64,000 bases of DNA from the NCBI RefSeq assembly GCF_023008405.1, contig NZ_CP095376.1, forward strand, positions 5,480,001-5,544,000. The letters run 5' to 3'. Below, piece by piece: positions 8,675 to 17,643 of this stretch; the first letter of the stretch is position 1; the number at the start of each line of letters is the position of its first letter. Made by a program: the position numbers and the translations under genes. Under the pieces are notes generated by a model. It had not been told where the DNA came from, did not search any database, and saw only the letters and a program-made list of their open reading frames with translations. This DNA is from Amycolatopsis sp. FBCC-B4732. Its GTDB lineage: Bacteria > Actinomycetota > Actinomycetes > Mycobacteriales > Pseudonocardiaceae.

Positions 8675-9190
8675 TCACTTCGGCGGCGTGGTCTTCAGCA
8701 CCACGGTGCGCTGGTCCAGCGGCGCGGCCAGCGCGACCGAGATCACCGGGTACCGGATGTCCATCGTGCACATCTGGCCGGTCTGGGCCTTGGTCTCGCT
8801 GAGGTTGACGACGACGTGGTCGCCCCCCTGCTCGGTCGCCTCGCCGAGGGCGTGCCCGCACCCGCCCTCCTGGGCGCGGATGTTGAGCACGGTGCCCCCG
8901 TTGGCCGTCCACACCTCGTGCGGGAAACCACTGGGCAAGGCGGTCGCATCGACCTTGGCCGGCGGCACCGGCGTACTGCCTTCGGGCACGGTGAGCCGCG
9001 GCTTGCCCGGCGGGTTCGCCGACGGCGTCCCGGGCAGCACCGACTCACTGGGCGACGTCGAAACGCTCCCTGTCGGCGCGGCGGAATCACCCCCGGCAGC
9101 GGGCTGGCTGGTGGGCATGTCCTGGCCGGCGCAGGCCGTCGCCATCAGCAGGAACGCGCCTGTCCCGACCACCTTCGCTAAGTACCTCAT
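8675..9190 (-). CDS. Secreted lipoprotein, paralogue A
   Basis: 171 residues. A short signal peptide with lipobox-like ATAC (MRYLAKVVGTGAFLLMATAC) predicts lipid anchoring to the membrane; a Ser/Thr/Pro/Gly-rich linker follows to about residue 65. The globular domain carries LPSGFPHEVW, the cysteine-containing QEGGCGHALGE and GQMCTMDIRYP, and ends RTVVLKTTPPK. It is clearly homologous to the lipoprotein at 10099-10566: both share VDA-SLP-G-P, EGGC-H, T-GQMC and the final RTVVL. The two conserved cysteines probably form a disulfide. Function unknown; no named family recognised. The two paralogues are separated by a 0.9-kb repeat-rich spacer. Confidence 0.75.
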   Translation of the reverse strand: MRYLAKVVGTGAFLLMATACAGQDMPTSQPAAGGDSAAPTGSVSTSPSESVLPGTPSANPPGKPRLTVPEGSTPVPPAKVDATALPSGFPHEVWTANGGTVLNIRAQEGGCGHALGEATEQGGDHVVVNLSETKAQTGQMCTMDIRYPVISVALAAPLDQRTVVLKTTPPK

Positions 9191-9783
9191 GCCCCGAAGA
9201 CGGAATGGGTGAGGTGCGGGGTTGCACGGAAGATCGATCCGCTTGGATTCCGCGGCGAGCGCCCCAATGTGGCGTTCGGGCGGGGCCGGGCGCGGGCCGG
9301 GGCGGCGGGATCGGAGCGGCGGGCACTGCACGGCCGGGCCTCGGGCTGGGGCGAAGGTGGGATCGGCTTCGGCGGGACCAGGCGCGGCCAATCCTGGCAA
9401 GCCCGGCGCAGCCGGGTCGGGCCTCGGGCGGGGCGGGATCCGGGACCGCCCCGCCGGGTGAGCTCGCCCGGCGGGGCGGAGCGGGATCGGGTCGGACCTG
9501 GCGGGCCGGGCAAGCGTGGCCTGCCAGAAGGCGGGTCCGGGGCGAGCCGGCCGGGCGGGCTTGGGGCGGGGCGAGGCGGGATCGGGTCGGGCGTGGCCGG
9601 CCGGGTGAGCTCGACGCGACCAGCGAGCGGGTCGGGGGCGGGCCGAGCTGGAGGTCCGGAGGCGGCCGAGCTGGAGTGGGGCGGGCTTGGCGCGGGGCGG
9701 GGCGGGCCGAGCTGGGGTCGAGGCGGCCTTGGCGCGGGTGAGGTGGGGCGGCCTTGGCGCGGGGCGAGGCGAGCCGGGGCGGG
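9191..9783. other. G-rich, low-complexity intergenic spacer
   Basis: About 590 bp in which the + strand is strongly G-biased, built from short variations of GGGCGGG, GGATCGGGTCGG and GGGCGAGG. Long open frames on both strands are compositional artefacts: they are Gly/Arg-rich or Pro/Arg-rich and have no ribosome site. It contains a perfect 13-bp hairpin at 9446-9479 (CCGCCCCGCCGGG, 8-nt loop, CCCGGCGGGGCGG) and, at 9259-9276, an isolated half copy of the hairpin family also seen at 49966-50020. Confidence 0.7.
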
Positions 9784-10097
9784 GCGGCACTTTCACGTGA
9801 AAGTGCGCCGCCGAAGCTCCCGCGCGTGGTCCGGGAGGGCAGCCCCGGGCCTCCCGAGGGGCGCCCTCCCAGCGTTCGGGGCGAGGAGAGGCGGCACTTT
9901 CACGTGAAAGTGCGCCGCCGAAGCTTCCGGGCGTGGTCCGGGAGGGCAGCCCCGGGCCTCCCGAGGGGCGCCCTCCCAGCGTTCGGGGCGAGGAGAGGCG
10001 GCACTTTCACGTGAAAGTGCCGCCGAAGCTCCCGCGCGTGGTCCGGGAGGGCGGCCCCAGGCTTCCCGAGGGGCGCCCTCCCAGCGTCCGGGGCGGG
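9784..10097. repeat. Three tandem 107-bp repeats, each with two hairpins
   Basis: Units begin at 9784, 9891 and 9998. Each starts with a perfect 20-bp palindrome GCACTTTCACGTGAAAGTGC (9787-9806, 9894-9913, 10001-10020) and continues with a longer hairpin whose arms are GGGAGGGC and GCCCTCCC (9833-9870, 9940-9977, 10045-10082). Units 1 and 2 differ at only two positions I can see; unit 3 lacks 2 nt after the palindrome and has a few substitutions. The array ends 2 bp before the stop of the minus-strand lipoprotein at 10099, where it could act as a serial terminator. A fourth copy of the 20-bp palindrome lies at 19824-19843. Confidence 0.92.
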
Positions 10098-10098
10098 G

Positions 10099-10566
10099 TC
10101 AGCCCTGGTGGAGCACCACCGTTCGGGTGCCGAGCGGCTCGGTCAGGGCCAGCGGGACCGTGATCTCGCGGATGTAGTCCGGGCACATCTGGCCCTTCTT
10201 CGCCGAGCTGACCGCGATCAGCACCACCACCTGCTGCGCGGTCTGCTCACCGACGCGCGCCGAGATGTGGCGGCAGCCGCCCTCCTCTGCCTGCAGGGTC
10301 AGTGTCTTGCCGTCGAGGCTGCGGGTCAGGCTGCGGGGGTAGCCCTCCGGCAGGGAACGGGCGTCGACCTGGGACTCCGCTATCACGTCGTCGCCCGGGG
10401 CGATGCCCTGTGTCGGGCGGCCGACCGTCTGGGACGGAGGCGGCGGAGCCGGCACAGAAGCAGACGAAGACGACGAAGGCGAAGACGACGTCGCGCCGGA
10501 GTCCGAACGGGCTCCGCACGCGGTCAGCGTCAGGAGCAGCAGGACCGTACCCAGCAGTGTGCGCAT
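10099..10566 (-). CDS. Secreted lipoprotein, paralogue B
   Basis: 155 residues from ATG 10566. The signal peptide MRTLLGTVLLLLTLTAC ends in a good lipobox (LTAC). A Ser/Pro-rich linker (SSSPSSSSSASVPAPPPP) of about 35 residues follows, then a domain homologous to the lipoprotein at 8675-9190, with VDARSLPEGYP, AEEGGCRHIS and KKGQMCPDYIRE, ending RTVVLHQG. The two cysteines are conserved between the paralogues. Identity is low outside these blocks, so the duplication is old. Function unknown. The three 107-bp repeats begin immediately after its stop codon. Confidence 0.75.
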   Translation of the reverse strand: MRTLLGTVLLLLTLTACGARSDSGATSSSPSSSSSASVPAPPPPSQTVGRPTQGIAPGDDVIAESQVDARSLPEGYPRSLTRSLDGKTLTLQAEEGGCRHISARVGEQTAQQVVVLIAVSSAKKGQMCPDYIREITVPLALTEPLGTRTVVLHQG

Positions 10567-10626
10567 ACCTGCCAGACGGACCGGACCCCGAAACGGTTGC
10601 ATCCACCGGTCCGCCGGTCGCCGCCT

Positions 10627-11007
10627 TCACAGCCGGCCGGCCGCCACGAAGACGCAGAGCGCGAGGATCAGGGTGTTGACGCCGACGTTCCGCCATTCCG
10701 CCGGCCGGTGCCCCGCGATCGCCAGCCGACCGTGCATCGCCATGGCACCCACCATCACCACGGCCGGCCCGACGGCCGCCCAGCCGGTCAGCGCCGGCGC
10801 GATGCCCAGCAGCACCGGCAGGATCAGGCCCACCACCGCGAACAGCTCGCAGATCGCGGTCAACCGGATCACGGGCAGCGGGTAGGCGGCCGCGCCGGTC
10901 TGGCCGGTTTCCAGCATCCGCTCCCGTGACATGGTCGACTTGAGCGCGCCCGAGACGGCGAAGATCGCGGCCGGCAGTACCTGGCCGATCCACAGTGCGA
11001 CGGTCAT
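10627..11007 (-). CDS. DoxX-family small membrane protein
   Basis: 126 residues, four predicted transmembrane helices. The first helix GQVLPAAIFAVSGALKS and the loop with the MSRERMLETG element are typical of DoxX-like proteins (DoxX/SURF4 superfamily). In actinobacteria such proteins are linked to thiol redox homeostasis or quinone-linked oxidation, but no redox partner is adjacent here. The ATG at 11007 has GGGAGG 6 nt upstream. It stops about 60 bp before the lipoprotein start; whether the two are cotranscribed is unclear. Confidence 0.8.
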   Translation of the reverse strand: MTVALWIGQVLPAAIFAVSGALKSTMSRERMLETGQTGAAAYPLPVIRLTAICELFAVVGLILPVLLGIAPALTGWAAVGPAVVMVGAMAMHGRLAIAGHRPAEWRNVGVNTLILALCVFVAAGRL

Positions 11008-11064
11008 CGTGTCCTCCCAGTGGGTGTCACCGGAGGGACGAGGCGGCCGGGCGGAACGTGACAG

Positions 11065-11841
11065 TCAGTCCGTGCGGCCCAGTCGGGTCGAGAAGCTCAG
11101 CCGGTCACCGCGGTACAGCGAGCGCACGCGCTCGAACGGCACCCCGTCCGGCCCCCACGAAACGCGGTGCAGCAGCAGCATCGGCAGGGCCGGGTTGGTC
11201 CCGATCAGCAGCGCTTCCCGCGGGGTCGCCAGCACCGTCTCGACCCGCTCCTCGGCGCCGTCGAACACGACCCCGAGCCGCTCGCTCAGGCACGCGTACA
11301 GCGACTGCTCCGGGTCGAAGACGTCCAGCAGGTCCGGGAACCGCTCGACGAGGAGATATGTCGACTCCAGCCCGACGCGTTCCTCGTCGGCCAGCAGCAC
11401 CCGCTCGAGGTGGAACACTTCGGCGTCCGACGTCACCTGCAGGTCGGCGGCGAGCGCGCTGCCGGCCAGGCGCCTCTCCAGCGTGATGACGTTGCGGCCC
11501 GGCCGGATGCCCTGGCGCCGCAGCCCTTCGGTGTAGCTGACCAGGGCCAGCGGCTGGACGAGCTTCGGGCCGGCGACGTACGTGCCGCTCCCCTGGCGGC
11601 GGCTGAGCTTGCCTTCGAGGACCAGTTCGCTCACCGCCTGGCGCACGGTCGCCCGGGACACCTCGAACCGTTCGCACAATTCCCGTTCGGTGGGCAGCAC
11701 CGCGCCTTCGCCGAGTTCCGCGATCACCGCCAGCAGTTCGACCTTCACCGCGTAGTAGCGCGGGACGCGGCCGTGCGCGGGAATCCCGTCGAGCACGGGA
11801 CCGTCGGCGGACAGGCGGGAATGGCGCGAAGGGGCGGGCAC
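11065..11841 (-). CDS. GntR-family regulator, HutC subfamily (DasR-like)
   Basis: About 258 residues. The N-terminal winged helix contains LPTERELCERFEVSRATVRQ followed by ELVLEGKLSRRQGSGTYV, the classic GntR DNA-binding signature. The C-terminal UTRA ligand-binding domain (about residues 105-245) is typical of HutC proteins that sense sugar phosphates or amino-acid derivatives. The segment HGRVPRYYAVKVELLAVI before the helix-turn-helix resembles DasR/NagR, the N-acetylglucosamine regulators of actinomycetes; no GlcNAc gene is nearby, so this is only an analogy. Start uncertain: GTG 11841 is chosen, GTG 11889 is also in frame. It lies divergent from the secreted trypsin gene, with a 300-bp gap. 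Confidence 0.8.
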   Translation of the reverse strand: MPAPSRHSRLSADGPVLDGIPAHGRVPRYYAVKVELLAVIAELGEGAVLPTERELCERFEVSRATVRQAVSELVLEGKLSRRQGSGTYVAGPKLVQPLALVSYTEGLRRQGIRPGRNVITLERRLAGSALAADLQVTSDAEVFHLERVLLADEERVGLESTYLLVERFPDLLDVFDPEQSLYACLSERLGVVFDGAEERVETVLATPREALLIGTNPALPMLLLHRVSWGPDGVPFERVRSLYRGDRLSFSTRLGRTD

Positions 11842-12954
<1,113 letters not shown>

Positions 12955-12969
12955 CCGCTTCCGCGACGA

Positions 12970-12993
12970 GGGGGCCCGCCGCGGCGGGCCCCC
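12970..12993. terminator. Perfect palindromic hairpin between convergent genes
   Basis: A 24-nt perfect palindrome (GGGGGCCCGCCG and its complement) followed by TT. It sits between the trypsin stop (12954) and the stop of the convergent FMN oxidoreductase (12995), so it can end transcripts from both sides, although it lacks a real T tract. Confidence 0.65.
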
Positions 12994-12994
12994 T

Positions 12995-14095
12995 TCAGCG
13001 CGTCTTGTCCAACCGGGACAGTGCTTCTTCGTAACCGTTCACCAGGTCCGCGACGACGTCGGCGACCGGGCGGACCGCGTTCATCCGGCCCACGATCTGC
13101 CCGACCGGCATCGACACCACGCTCGGGTCGTTCGCCGCGTGGATCCGGTTGTGGGCGTGGGAAACCAGCAGGTTCTGCAGCGGCATCGGCAACGGCTCGG
13201 GCGCGTCCGCCGCGGCCCACGCCTCGGTCCACCGGGTCTTGAGCAGCCGCGCGGGCTTGCCGGTGTAGATCCGCGTCCGCACGGTGTCCGCCGAGGACGC
13301 CGCGACGAGCGCCTGCTGCATCGCCACCGACTCGCCCATCGTCTGCAGGTACTCCTCGGTGGCGAGCCACATCGAGCCCATCCAGACGCCGGACGCGCCC
13401 AGCGCGAGCGCCGCGGCCACCTGCCGCCCGGAACCGATTCCGCCGGCGGCGAGCACCGGCACGTCGACGGCGTCGACGATTTCCGGCACCAGCACCATGG
13501 ACGCGATTTCCCCGGTGTGCCCGCCGGCTTCGTAGCCCTGGGCCACCACTAAGTCGACGCCGTTTTCGACGTGCCGCACCGCGTGCTCGGCCTTGCCGGC
13601 CAGCGCCGCCACCGGCACCCCGCGGTCGTGGCACTGGGCGATGACGTCGGCCGGCGGCGAGCCGAGCGCGTTGGCGATCAGCTTGATCGGGTGGTTGAGC
13701 GCGACCTCGACGTGCGAGCGCGCGACCGAGTGCAGCCAGCCGAGCACCCCCGCGCGTTCGTCGGTGTCGTCCGGCAGCGGCGGCACCGACAGGTCGCGCA
13801 GCACCTTGTCGACGAACGCGCGGTGGCCGTCCGGGATGTGCTTCGAGAGGTCGACCTGGGTGCCCTCGGCGGGAATCTTCGCCGGCATCACGATGTCGAC
13901 GCCGTAGGGCTTGCCGCCGGTGTTCTCGTCCATCCAGGTCAGCACCCGGTCGAGCTCGGCCGCGTCGTTGAACCGGACGCAGCCGAGCACGCCGAGCCCG
14001 CCGGCGCGGCTGAGCGCCGCGGCGACGTGCTCCGAGGGCGTGAACCCGATGATCGGCAGGTCGATGCCGAGCCGGTCGCACAGGGGTGTCCGCAC
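12995..14095 (-). CDS. FMN-dependent oxidoreductase, nitronate monooxygenase (2-nitropropane dioxygenase) family
   Basis: 366 residues from GTG 14095, with AGGAGG 9 nt upstream. TIM-barrel FMN enzyme of the NPD/FabK-like family: N-terminal LCDRLGIDLPIIGF and AGGLGVLGCVRF, the histidine-containing QGYEAGGHTGE, VLAAGGIGSGRQVAAAL and GASGVWMGSMWLATEE phosphate-binding loops. It resembles the mycobacterial Rv1533 type rather than the steroid enzyme IpdC. It starts 14 nt after the fadD19 stop, so it is probably cotranscribed with fadD19 and may act on a CoA ester or reactive by-product of sterol degradation. That role is inferred from position only. Confidence 0.8.
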   Translation of the reverse strand: MRTPLCDRLGIDLPIIGFTPSEHVAAALSRAGGLGVLGCVRFNDAAELDRVLTWMDENTGGKPYGVDIVMPAKIPAEGTQVDLSKHIPDGHRAFVDKVLRDLSVPPLPDDTDERAGVLGWLHSVARSHVEVALNHPIKLIANALGSPPADVIAQCHDRGVPVAALAGKAEHAVRHVENGVDLVVAQGYEAGGHTGEIASMVLVPEIVDAVDVPVLAAGGIGSGRQVAAALALGASGVWMGSMWLATEEYLQTMGESVAMQQALVAASSADTVRTRIYTGKPARLLKTRWTEAWAAADAPEPLPMPLQNLLVSHAHNRIHAANDPSVVSMPVGQIVGRMNAVRPVADVVADLVNGYEEALSRLDKTR

Positions 14096-14109
14096 TTCTG
14101 GTGTCCTCC

Positions 14110-15726
14110 TCAGACGGGCTGGGCCGTCGCCGGTTCGTGCTCGGCGGCGTAGCGCTGGGCCCACGGGTAGTCCGGCTTGCCGCTGGGCGAGCGGCCGATC
14201 TCGGCGGCCAGCCAGACCGTGCGCGGCACCTTGTACCCGGCGATCTCGCCCCGCACGTGCTCCTCGAGCGCGGGCAGGTCCGGCTCGGCGCCTTCGCGGA
14301 GCTGGACGACGGCGGCGACGCGCTGGCCGAGCCGTTCGTCCGGGATGCCGATGACCAGGGCGTCGAAGACGTCGGGGTGCGACTTGAGCGCCCCTTCGAC
14401 CTCCTCCGGGTAGACCTTCTCGCCGCCGGTGTTGACGCACTGGGAGCCGCGGCCGAGCAGCGTGACCGTGCCGTCCTCCTCGTAGCGGGCGTAGTCGCCC
14501 GGCACGACGTACCGGACGCCCTCGACCTCGACGAAGATCTTCTTGCTCTTTTCGGGATCCCCGTAGTAGCCGAGCGGGACGTGCCCGCGGCGCGCGATCA
14601 GGCCGACCGCGCCGGGCGCCGGCTCGACGAGCTTGCCGTCGTCGTCGACCAGGATCGCGTCCTTGCCGAAGCTGACCCGGGGGCCGGCGCTGTGGTCGGA
14701 GCCCTTGCCGACCATGCCGATCCCGGTGAAGCCGCTTTCCGACGAGCCGATGGCGTCGGTGATCACGGCGTTCGGGACCAGTTCGACGAATTCCTGCTTC
14801 ACCGACTGCGAGAACAGCGCGGCGTGGCTCGACACGGCGACGAGCGACGAAGCGTCGTAATCACCCTCGCGGTAGGCCTCGATCAGCGGCCGCGCCATCG
14901 CGTCGCCGACGATCGTGAGGACCTGGACCTTGTTGTCCTGCACGGCTTTCCAGACCTCGTGCGCGTCGAAACGCGGCACGAAGACCACCGGGCTGCCGGT
15001 GAACAGCGCCCCGAACGCGGCCCACTGCGCGGCGCCGTGGATCAGCGGCGCGGCGGGCAGCCGGGTCAGGCTCCCGGCCTTGCCCTGCTCGGCGAGCGTC
15101 CACTCGTCCGGGATGTATTCGCCGGTGACGAAGTTGATGCCGCCGCCGAGCGCGCGCCAGACGTCCTCCTGCCGCCAGAGCACGCCCTTCGGGTAGCCGG
15201 TGGTGCCGCCGGTGTAGAGGATGTAGAGGTCGTCGTTGCTGCGTTCGCCGAAGTCGCGTTCGGGGCTCTGCGCTTCGAGCGCGGTTTCGTAGTCGACGCC
15301 GCCGTAGCTCCCGTAATCGCCGCCACTGCCGTCATCGATCACGACAACGTGTTTCAGTTTCGGCGTTTCGGGCAGGACGGCGGCGACCTTGTCGGCGTAG
15401 CTGCGTTCGTGCACGAGCGCGACGAGCTCGGCGTCGGTGAAGAGGTAGACGAGCTCGCCGTGCACGTAGCGGTAGTTGACGTTGACGGCGATCGCGCGCA
15501 GCTTGTACGCCGCGATCATCGCCTCCAAGGCCTCGATCGAGTTGCGGGAATAGACCCCGATGTGGGACCCGCGTCCCACGCCGTGCGCGGCGAGGTGGTG
15601 GGCGAGCCGGTTGGCCCGCGCCTCCAGTTCGGCGAAGGTGACCCGCCGGTCGCCGCACACGACCGCGACGCGCTCCGGCACGGCGTCGACGGCGTGCTCC
15701 AGAAGATCCGCGATGTTGAGTGCCAC
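14110..15726 (-). CDS. fadD19: Steroid-CoA ligase FadD19
   Basis: About 538 residues. Acyl-CoA synthetase (ANL superfamily): P-loop [15 protein letters not shown], the motif [18 protein letters not shown] with the adenosine-binding aspartate, and the C-terminal catalytic lysine region [10 protein letters not shown]. The N-terminus ([20 protein letters not shown]) and many internal stretches follow mycobacterial FadD19 closely. FadD19 links CoA to the C26 carboxylate of C27/C28 sterol intermediates (e.g. 3-oxocholest-4-en-26-oate) and in rhodococci is needed for C-24-branched sterols. Start GTG 15726 is preferred over ATG 15744, since the ATG falls inside the KstR-like operator. Divergent from echA19, as in M. 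tuberculosis (Rv3515c/Rv3516). Confidence 0.9.
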   Translation of the reverse strand: MALNIADLLEHAVDAVPERVAVVCGDRRVTFAELEARANRLAHHLAAHGVGRGSHIGVYSRNSIEALEAMIAAYKLRAIAVNVNYRYVHGELVYLFTDAELVALVHERSYADKVAAVLPETPKLKHVVVIDDGSGGDYGSYGGVDYETALEAQSPERDFGERSNDDLYILYTGGTTGYPKGVLWRQEDVWRALGGGINFVTGEYIPDEWTLAEQGKAGSLTRLPAAPLIHGAAQWAAFGALFTGSPVVFVPRFDAHEVWKAVQDNKVQVLTIVGDAMARPLIEAYREGDYDASSLVAVSSHAALFSQSVKQEFVELVPNAVITDAIGSSESGFTGIGMVGKGSDHSAGPRVSFGKDAILVDDDGKLVEPAPGAVGLIARRGHVPLGYYGDPEKSKKIFVEVEGVRYVVPGDYARYEEDGTVTLLGRGSQCVNTGGEKVYPEEVEGALKSHPDVFDALVIGIPDERLGQRVAAVVQLREGAEPDLPALEEHVRGEIAGYKVPRTVWLAAEIGRSPSGKPDYPWAQRYAAEHEPATAQPV

Positions 15727-15736
15727 GCCCTCAAAG

Positions 15737-15750
15737 TAGAACATGTTATC
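15737..15750. promoter_or_regulatory. KstR-like operator between fadD19 and echA19
   Basis: TAGAACATGTTATC matches the KstR consensus TnnAACnnGTTnnA at all but the last base. It lies in the 62-bp divergent region, 11 bp from the fadD19 start and 39 bp from the echA19 start, so one operator could control both. KstR is a TetR repressor released by CoA-thioesters of sterol intermediates. Confidence 0.75.
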
Positions 15751-15788
15751 GTTCTGGGCAATGGCACTGCTCCTTCAGGAGGTCTTCC

Positions 15789-16577
15789 GTGGGTGAACCG
15801 CACGCGCTGGTTTCGCAGGAGGGGCAGACCCTCGTCGTCACGATGAACCGGCCCGAGGCGCGCAACGCGATCACCGGCGAGATGATGGCGATCATGGTCG
15901 AGGCCTGGGACCGGGTCGATTCGGACGACTCGATCCGCAGCTGTGTCCTGACCGGCGCGGGCGGCGCGTTCTGCGCGGGCGCGGACCTGAAGTCGATGTC
16001 CCGCAACTCCCCTTCGGAGTCGTTCGCCTCGGGCAAGTTCAACCCCGCGCACATCCCGGGCCTCCTGAAGGGCCGCCGCCTGACGAAGCCGCTGATCGCG
16101 GCGGTCGAAGGCCCGGCGATCGCGGGCGGGACGGAGATCCTCCAGGGGACGGACATCCGGGTGGCGGGCGAGTCCGCCCGGTTCGGGGTGTCGGAGGCCC
16201 GGTGGGGCCTGTTCCCGATGGGCGGGTCGGCGGTGCGGCTGCCGCGCCAGATCCCGTACACGGTGGCCGCGGACATCCTGCTGACCGGCCGCCACCTGAC
16301 CGCCACCGAGGCGTTGGCGATCGGCCTGATCGGGCACGTGGTGCCGGACGGGACCGCACTCGCGAAGTCCCTCGAGCTGGCTTCTTTGGTCAACGCGAAC
16401 GGACCGGTCGCCGTGCGGGCGATCCTGCGGACGATCCGGGACGTCGAGGGCCTGCACGAGGAGGAGGCCTTCAAGCTCGACTCGCAGTACGGGATCGAGG
16501 TCTTCGCGTCGGAGGACGCGAAGGAAGGGCCACGGGCGTTCAGCGAGAAGCGCAAGCCCGAGTTCCGCGGCCGCTGA
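15789..16577 (+). CDS. echA19: Enoyl-CoA hydratase EchA19 (sterol side chain)
   Basis: 262 residues (the mycobacterial protein has 263). Crotonase fold: oxyanion-hole segment [17 protein letters not shown] (about 55-71) and [20 protein letters not shown] (about 100-119), then [20 protein letters not shown]. The C-terminus [17 protein letters not shown] is typical of the EchA19 group. It hydrates the alpha,beta-unsaturated sterol side-chain CoA ester during beta-oxidation. GTG 15789 is chosen for AGGAGG 8 nt upstream and because [12 protein letters not shown] aligns with family N-termini. It is divergent from fadD19 and followed after a KstR-like box by the DUF35 gene. Confidence 0.9.
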   Translation: MGEPHALVSQEGQTLVVTMNRPEARNAITGEMMAIMVEAWDRVDSDDSIRSCVLTGAGGAFCAGADLKSMSRNSPSESFASGKFNPAHIPGLLKGRRLTKPLIAAVEGPAIAGGTEILQGTDIRVAGESARFGVSEARWGLFPMGGSAVRLPRQIPYTVAADILLTGRHLTATEALAIGLIGHVVPDGTALAKSLELASLVNANGPVAVRAILRTIRDVEGLHEEEAFKLDSQYGIEVFASEDAKEGPRAFSEKRKPEFRGR

Positions 16578-16579
16578 CA

Positions 16580-16593
16580 TGGAACACGTTCTC
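16580..16593 (+). promoter_or_regulatory. KstR-like operator before the DUF35-ltp4-ltp3 operon
   Basis: TGGAACACGTTCTC (AAC-AC-GTT core) lies 3 bp after the echA19 stop and 30 bp before the DUF35 start. A second core AACATGTT with flanks matching the consensus occurs at 16636-16649, inside codons 5-9 of the DUF35 gene itself. Two boxes 56 bp apart could bind KstR cooperatively. Confidence 0.7.
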
Positions 16594-16622
16594 CTCGGAT
16601 CAGGCCACTACGTGGAGGAACC

Positions 16623-17636
16623 TTGTCGATAGAACAAGAACATGTTTCACTCAACGGCGTGACCGAGACACCACTAGCGGCACCCCTCAACGTCGGCTTC
16701 GACTACACGCGCTCGACCGGGCCCGTCCTGGGCCGGTTCGTCAACGGCCTTCGCGAGCACCGGATCGAAGGCATCCGCGGGAGCGACGGGCGCGTGCACG
16801 TGCCGCCGGTCGAATACGATCCCGTGACCGCCGAACAGCTCGGCGAGTTCGTCCCGGTGGGCGAAGAGGGCACCGTCGTCTCGTGGTCGTGGTGCGCCGA
16901 ACCCCTGGACGGGCAGCCGTTGCGCCGGCCGTTCGCCTGGGCGCTGGTCAAGCTGGACGGCGCCGACACCGCCATGCTGCACGCCGTGGACGCCGGTTCG
17001 CCGTCGAAGATCCACAGTGGACAGCGGGTGCGCGTGCGGTGGGCCGAGGAGGCCGTCGGGCACATCCGGGACATCGCCTACTTCCTGCCCGTGGACGCCG
17101 CGGACACCACGCCGACCGAGCCCGCTCCCCCGGTCGCCGCCCGGGACGAGGGTGCGCCGGTCAGCGTCGTCATCACGCCGGTGCACCTGAAGTACATGCA
17201 CTCCGCGTCACCCGAGGAAAGCCGTTACCTGCGCGGGCTCGCCGAGGGCAAGCTGATCGGGCAGCGCTGCCCTGCGTGCGAAAAGGTCTACATCCCGCCG
17301 CGCGGGGCCTGCCCGACCGACGGCGTGCCGACCACCGAAGAGGTCGAACTCCCCGACACCGGCATCGTGACGACGTTCTGCATCGTCAACGTCCCGTTCC
17401 TCGGCCAGCGGCTCAAGCCGCCGTACGTGGCCGCGTACATCCTGCTCGACGGCGCCGACATCGCGTTCCTGCACCTCGTGCTGGGGTGCGACGCCCAGGA
17501 CGTCAAGATGGGCATGCGCGTGCGGGCGGCGTGGAAACCCCGCGAAGAGTGGTGGACGTCGCTGGAGAACATCAGCCACTTCGAGCCGACCGGCGAGCCG
17601 GACGCGGCCTACGAAACCTTCGCCCACCACCTGTGA
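16623..17636 (+). CDS. Duplicated OB-fold / zinc-ribbon (DUF35) protein, partner of Ltp aldolases
   Basis: 337 residues, start TTG 16623 with GGAGG 7 nt upstream. The C-terminal half is a DUF35 protein: rubredoxin-like knuckles with C216, C219 and C230 (GQRCPACEKVYIPPRGACPTDG split around 214-234; the fourth ligand position is D233 rather than Cys) followed by an OB fold (GIVTTFCIVNV to GMRVRAAW). The N-terminal half repeats an OB-like segment (GTVVSWSWCAEP to GQRVRVRW), so the protein is a tandem. It corresponds in position and architecture to Rv3521, encoded before ltp4 and ltp3. DUF35 proteins form heteromers with SCP2-thiolase-like aldolases that release the sterol side chain. Cotranscribed with the next two genes (8-nt gap). 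Confidence 0.8.
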   Translation: MSIEQEHVSLNGVTETPLAAPLNVGFDYTRSTGPVLGRFVNGLREHRIEGIRGSDGRVHVPPVEYDPVTAEQLGEFVPVGEEGTVVSWSWCAEPLDGQPLRRPFAWALVKLDGADTAMLHAVDAGSPSKIHSGQRVRVRWAEEAVGHIRDIAYFLPVDAADTTPTEPAPPVAARDEGAPVSVVITPVHLKYMHSASPEESRYLRGLAEGKLIGQRCPACEKVYIPPRGACPTDGVPTTEEVELPDTGIVTTFCIVNVPFLGQRLKPPYVAAYILLDGADIAFLHLVLGCDAQDVKMGMRVRAAWKPREEWWTSLENISHFEPTGEPDAAYETFAHHL

Positions 17637-17643
17637 GGTCCTG

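Noticed and set aside
9205..9907. 200-residue Gly/Arg-rich open frames in the G-rich spacer
   Set aside because: Present in several frames at once, with no start signals; an effect of base composition.
9784..10097. CRISPR array
   Set aside because: Repeats are 107 bp with no unique spacers between them, and there are no cas genes.
12995..14095. IpdC, the steroid ring-D reductase
   Set aside because: Same superfamily, but the sequence follows the Rv1533-type nitronate monooxygenase; IpdC motifs such as VVQTGMGWVAG are absent.
15727..15744. ATG 15744 as the fadD19 start
   Set aside because: It lies inside the KstR-like operator and has no ribosome site; family alignment favours the GTG at 15726 (VALNIADL).
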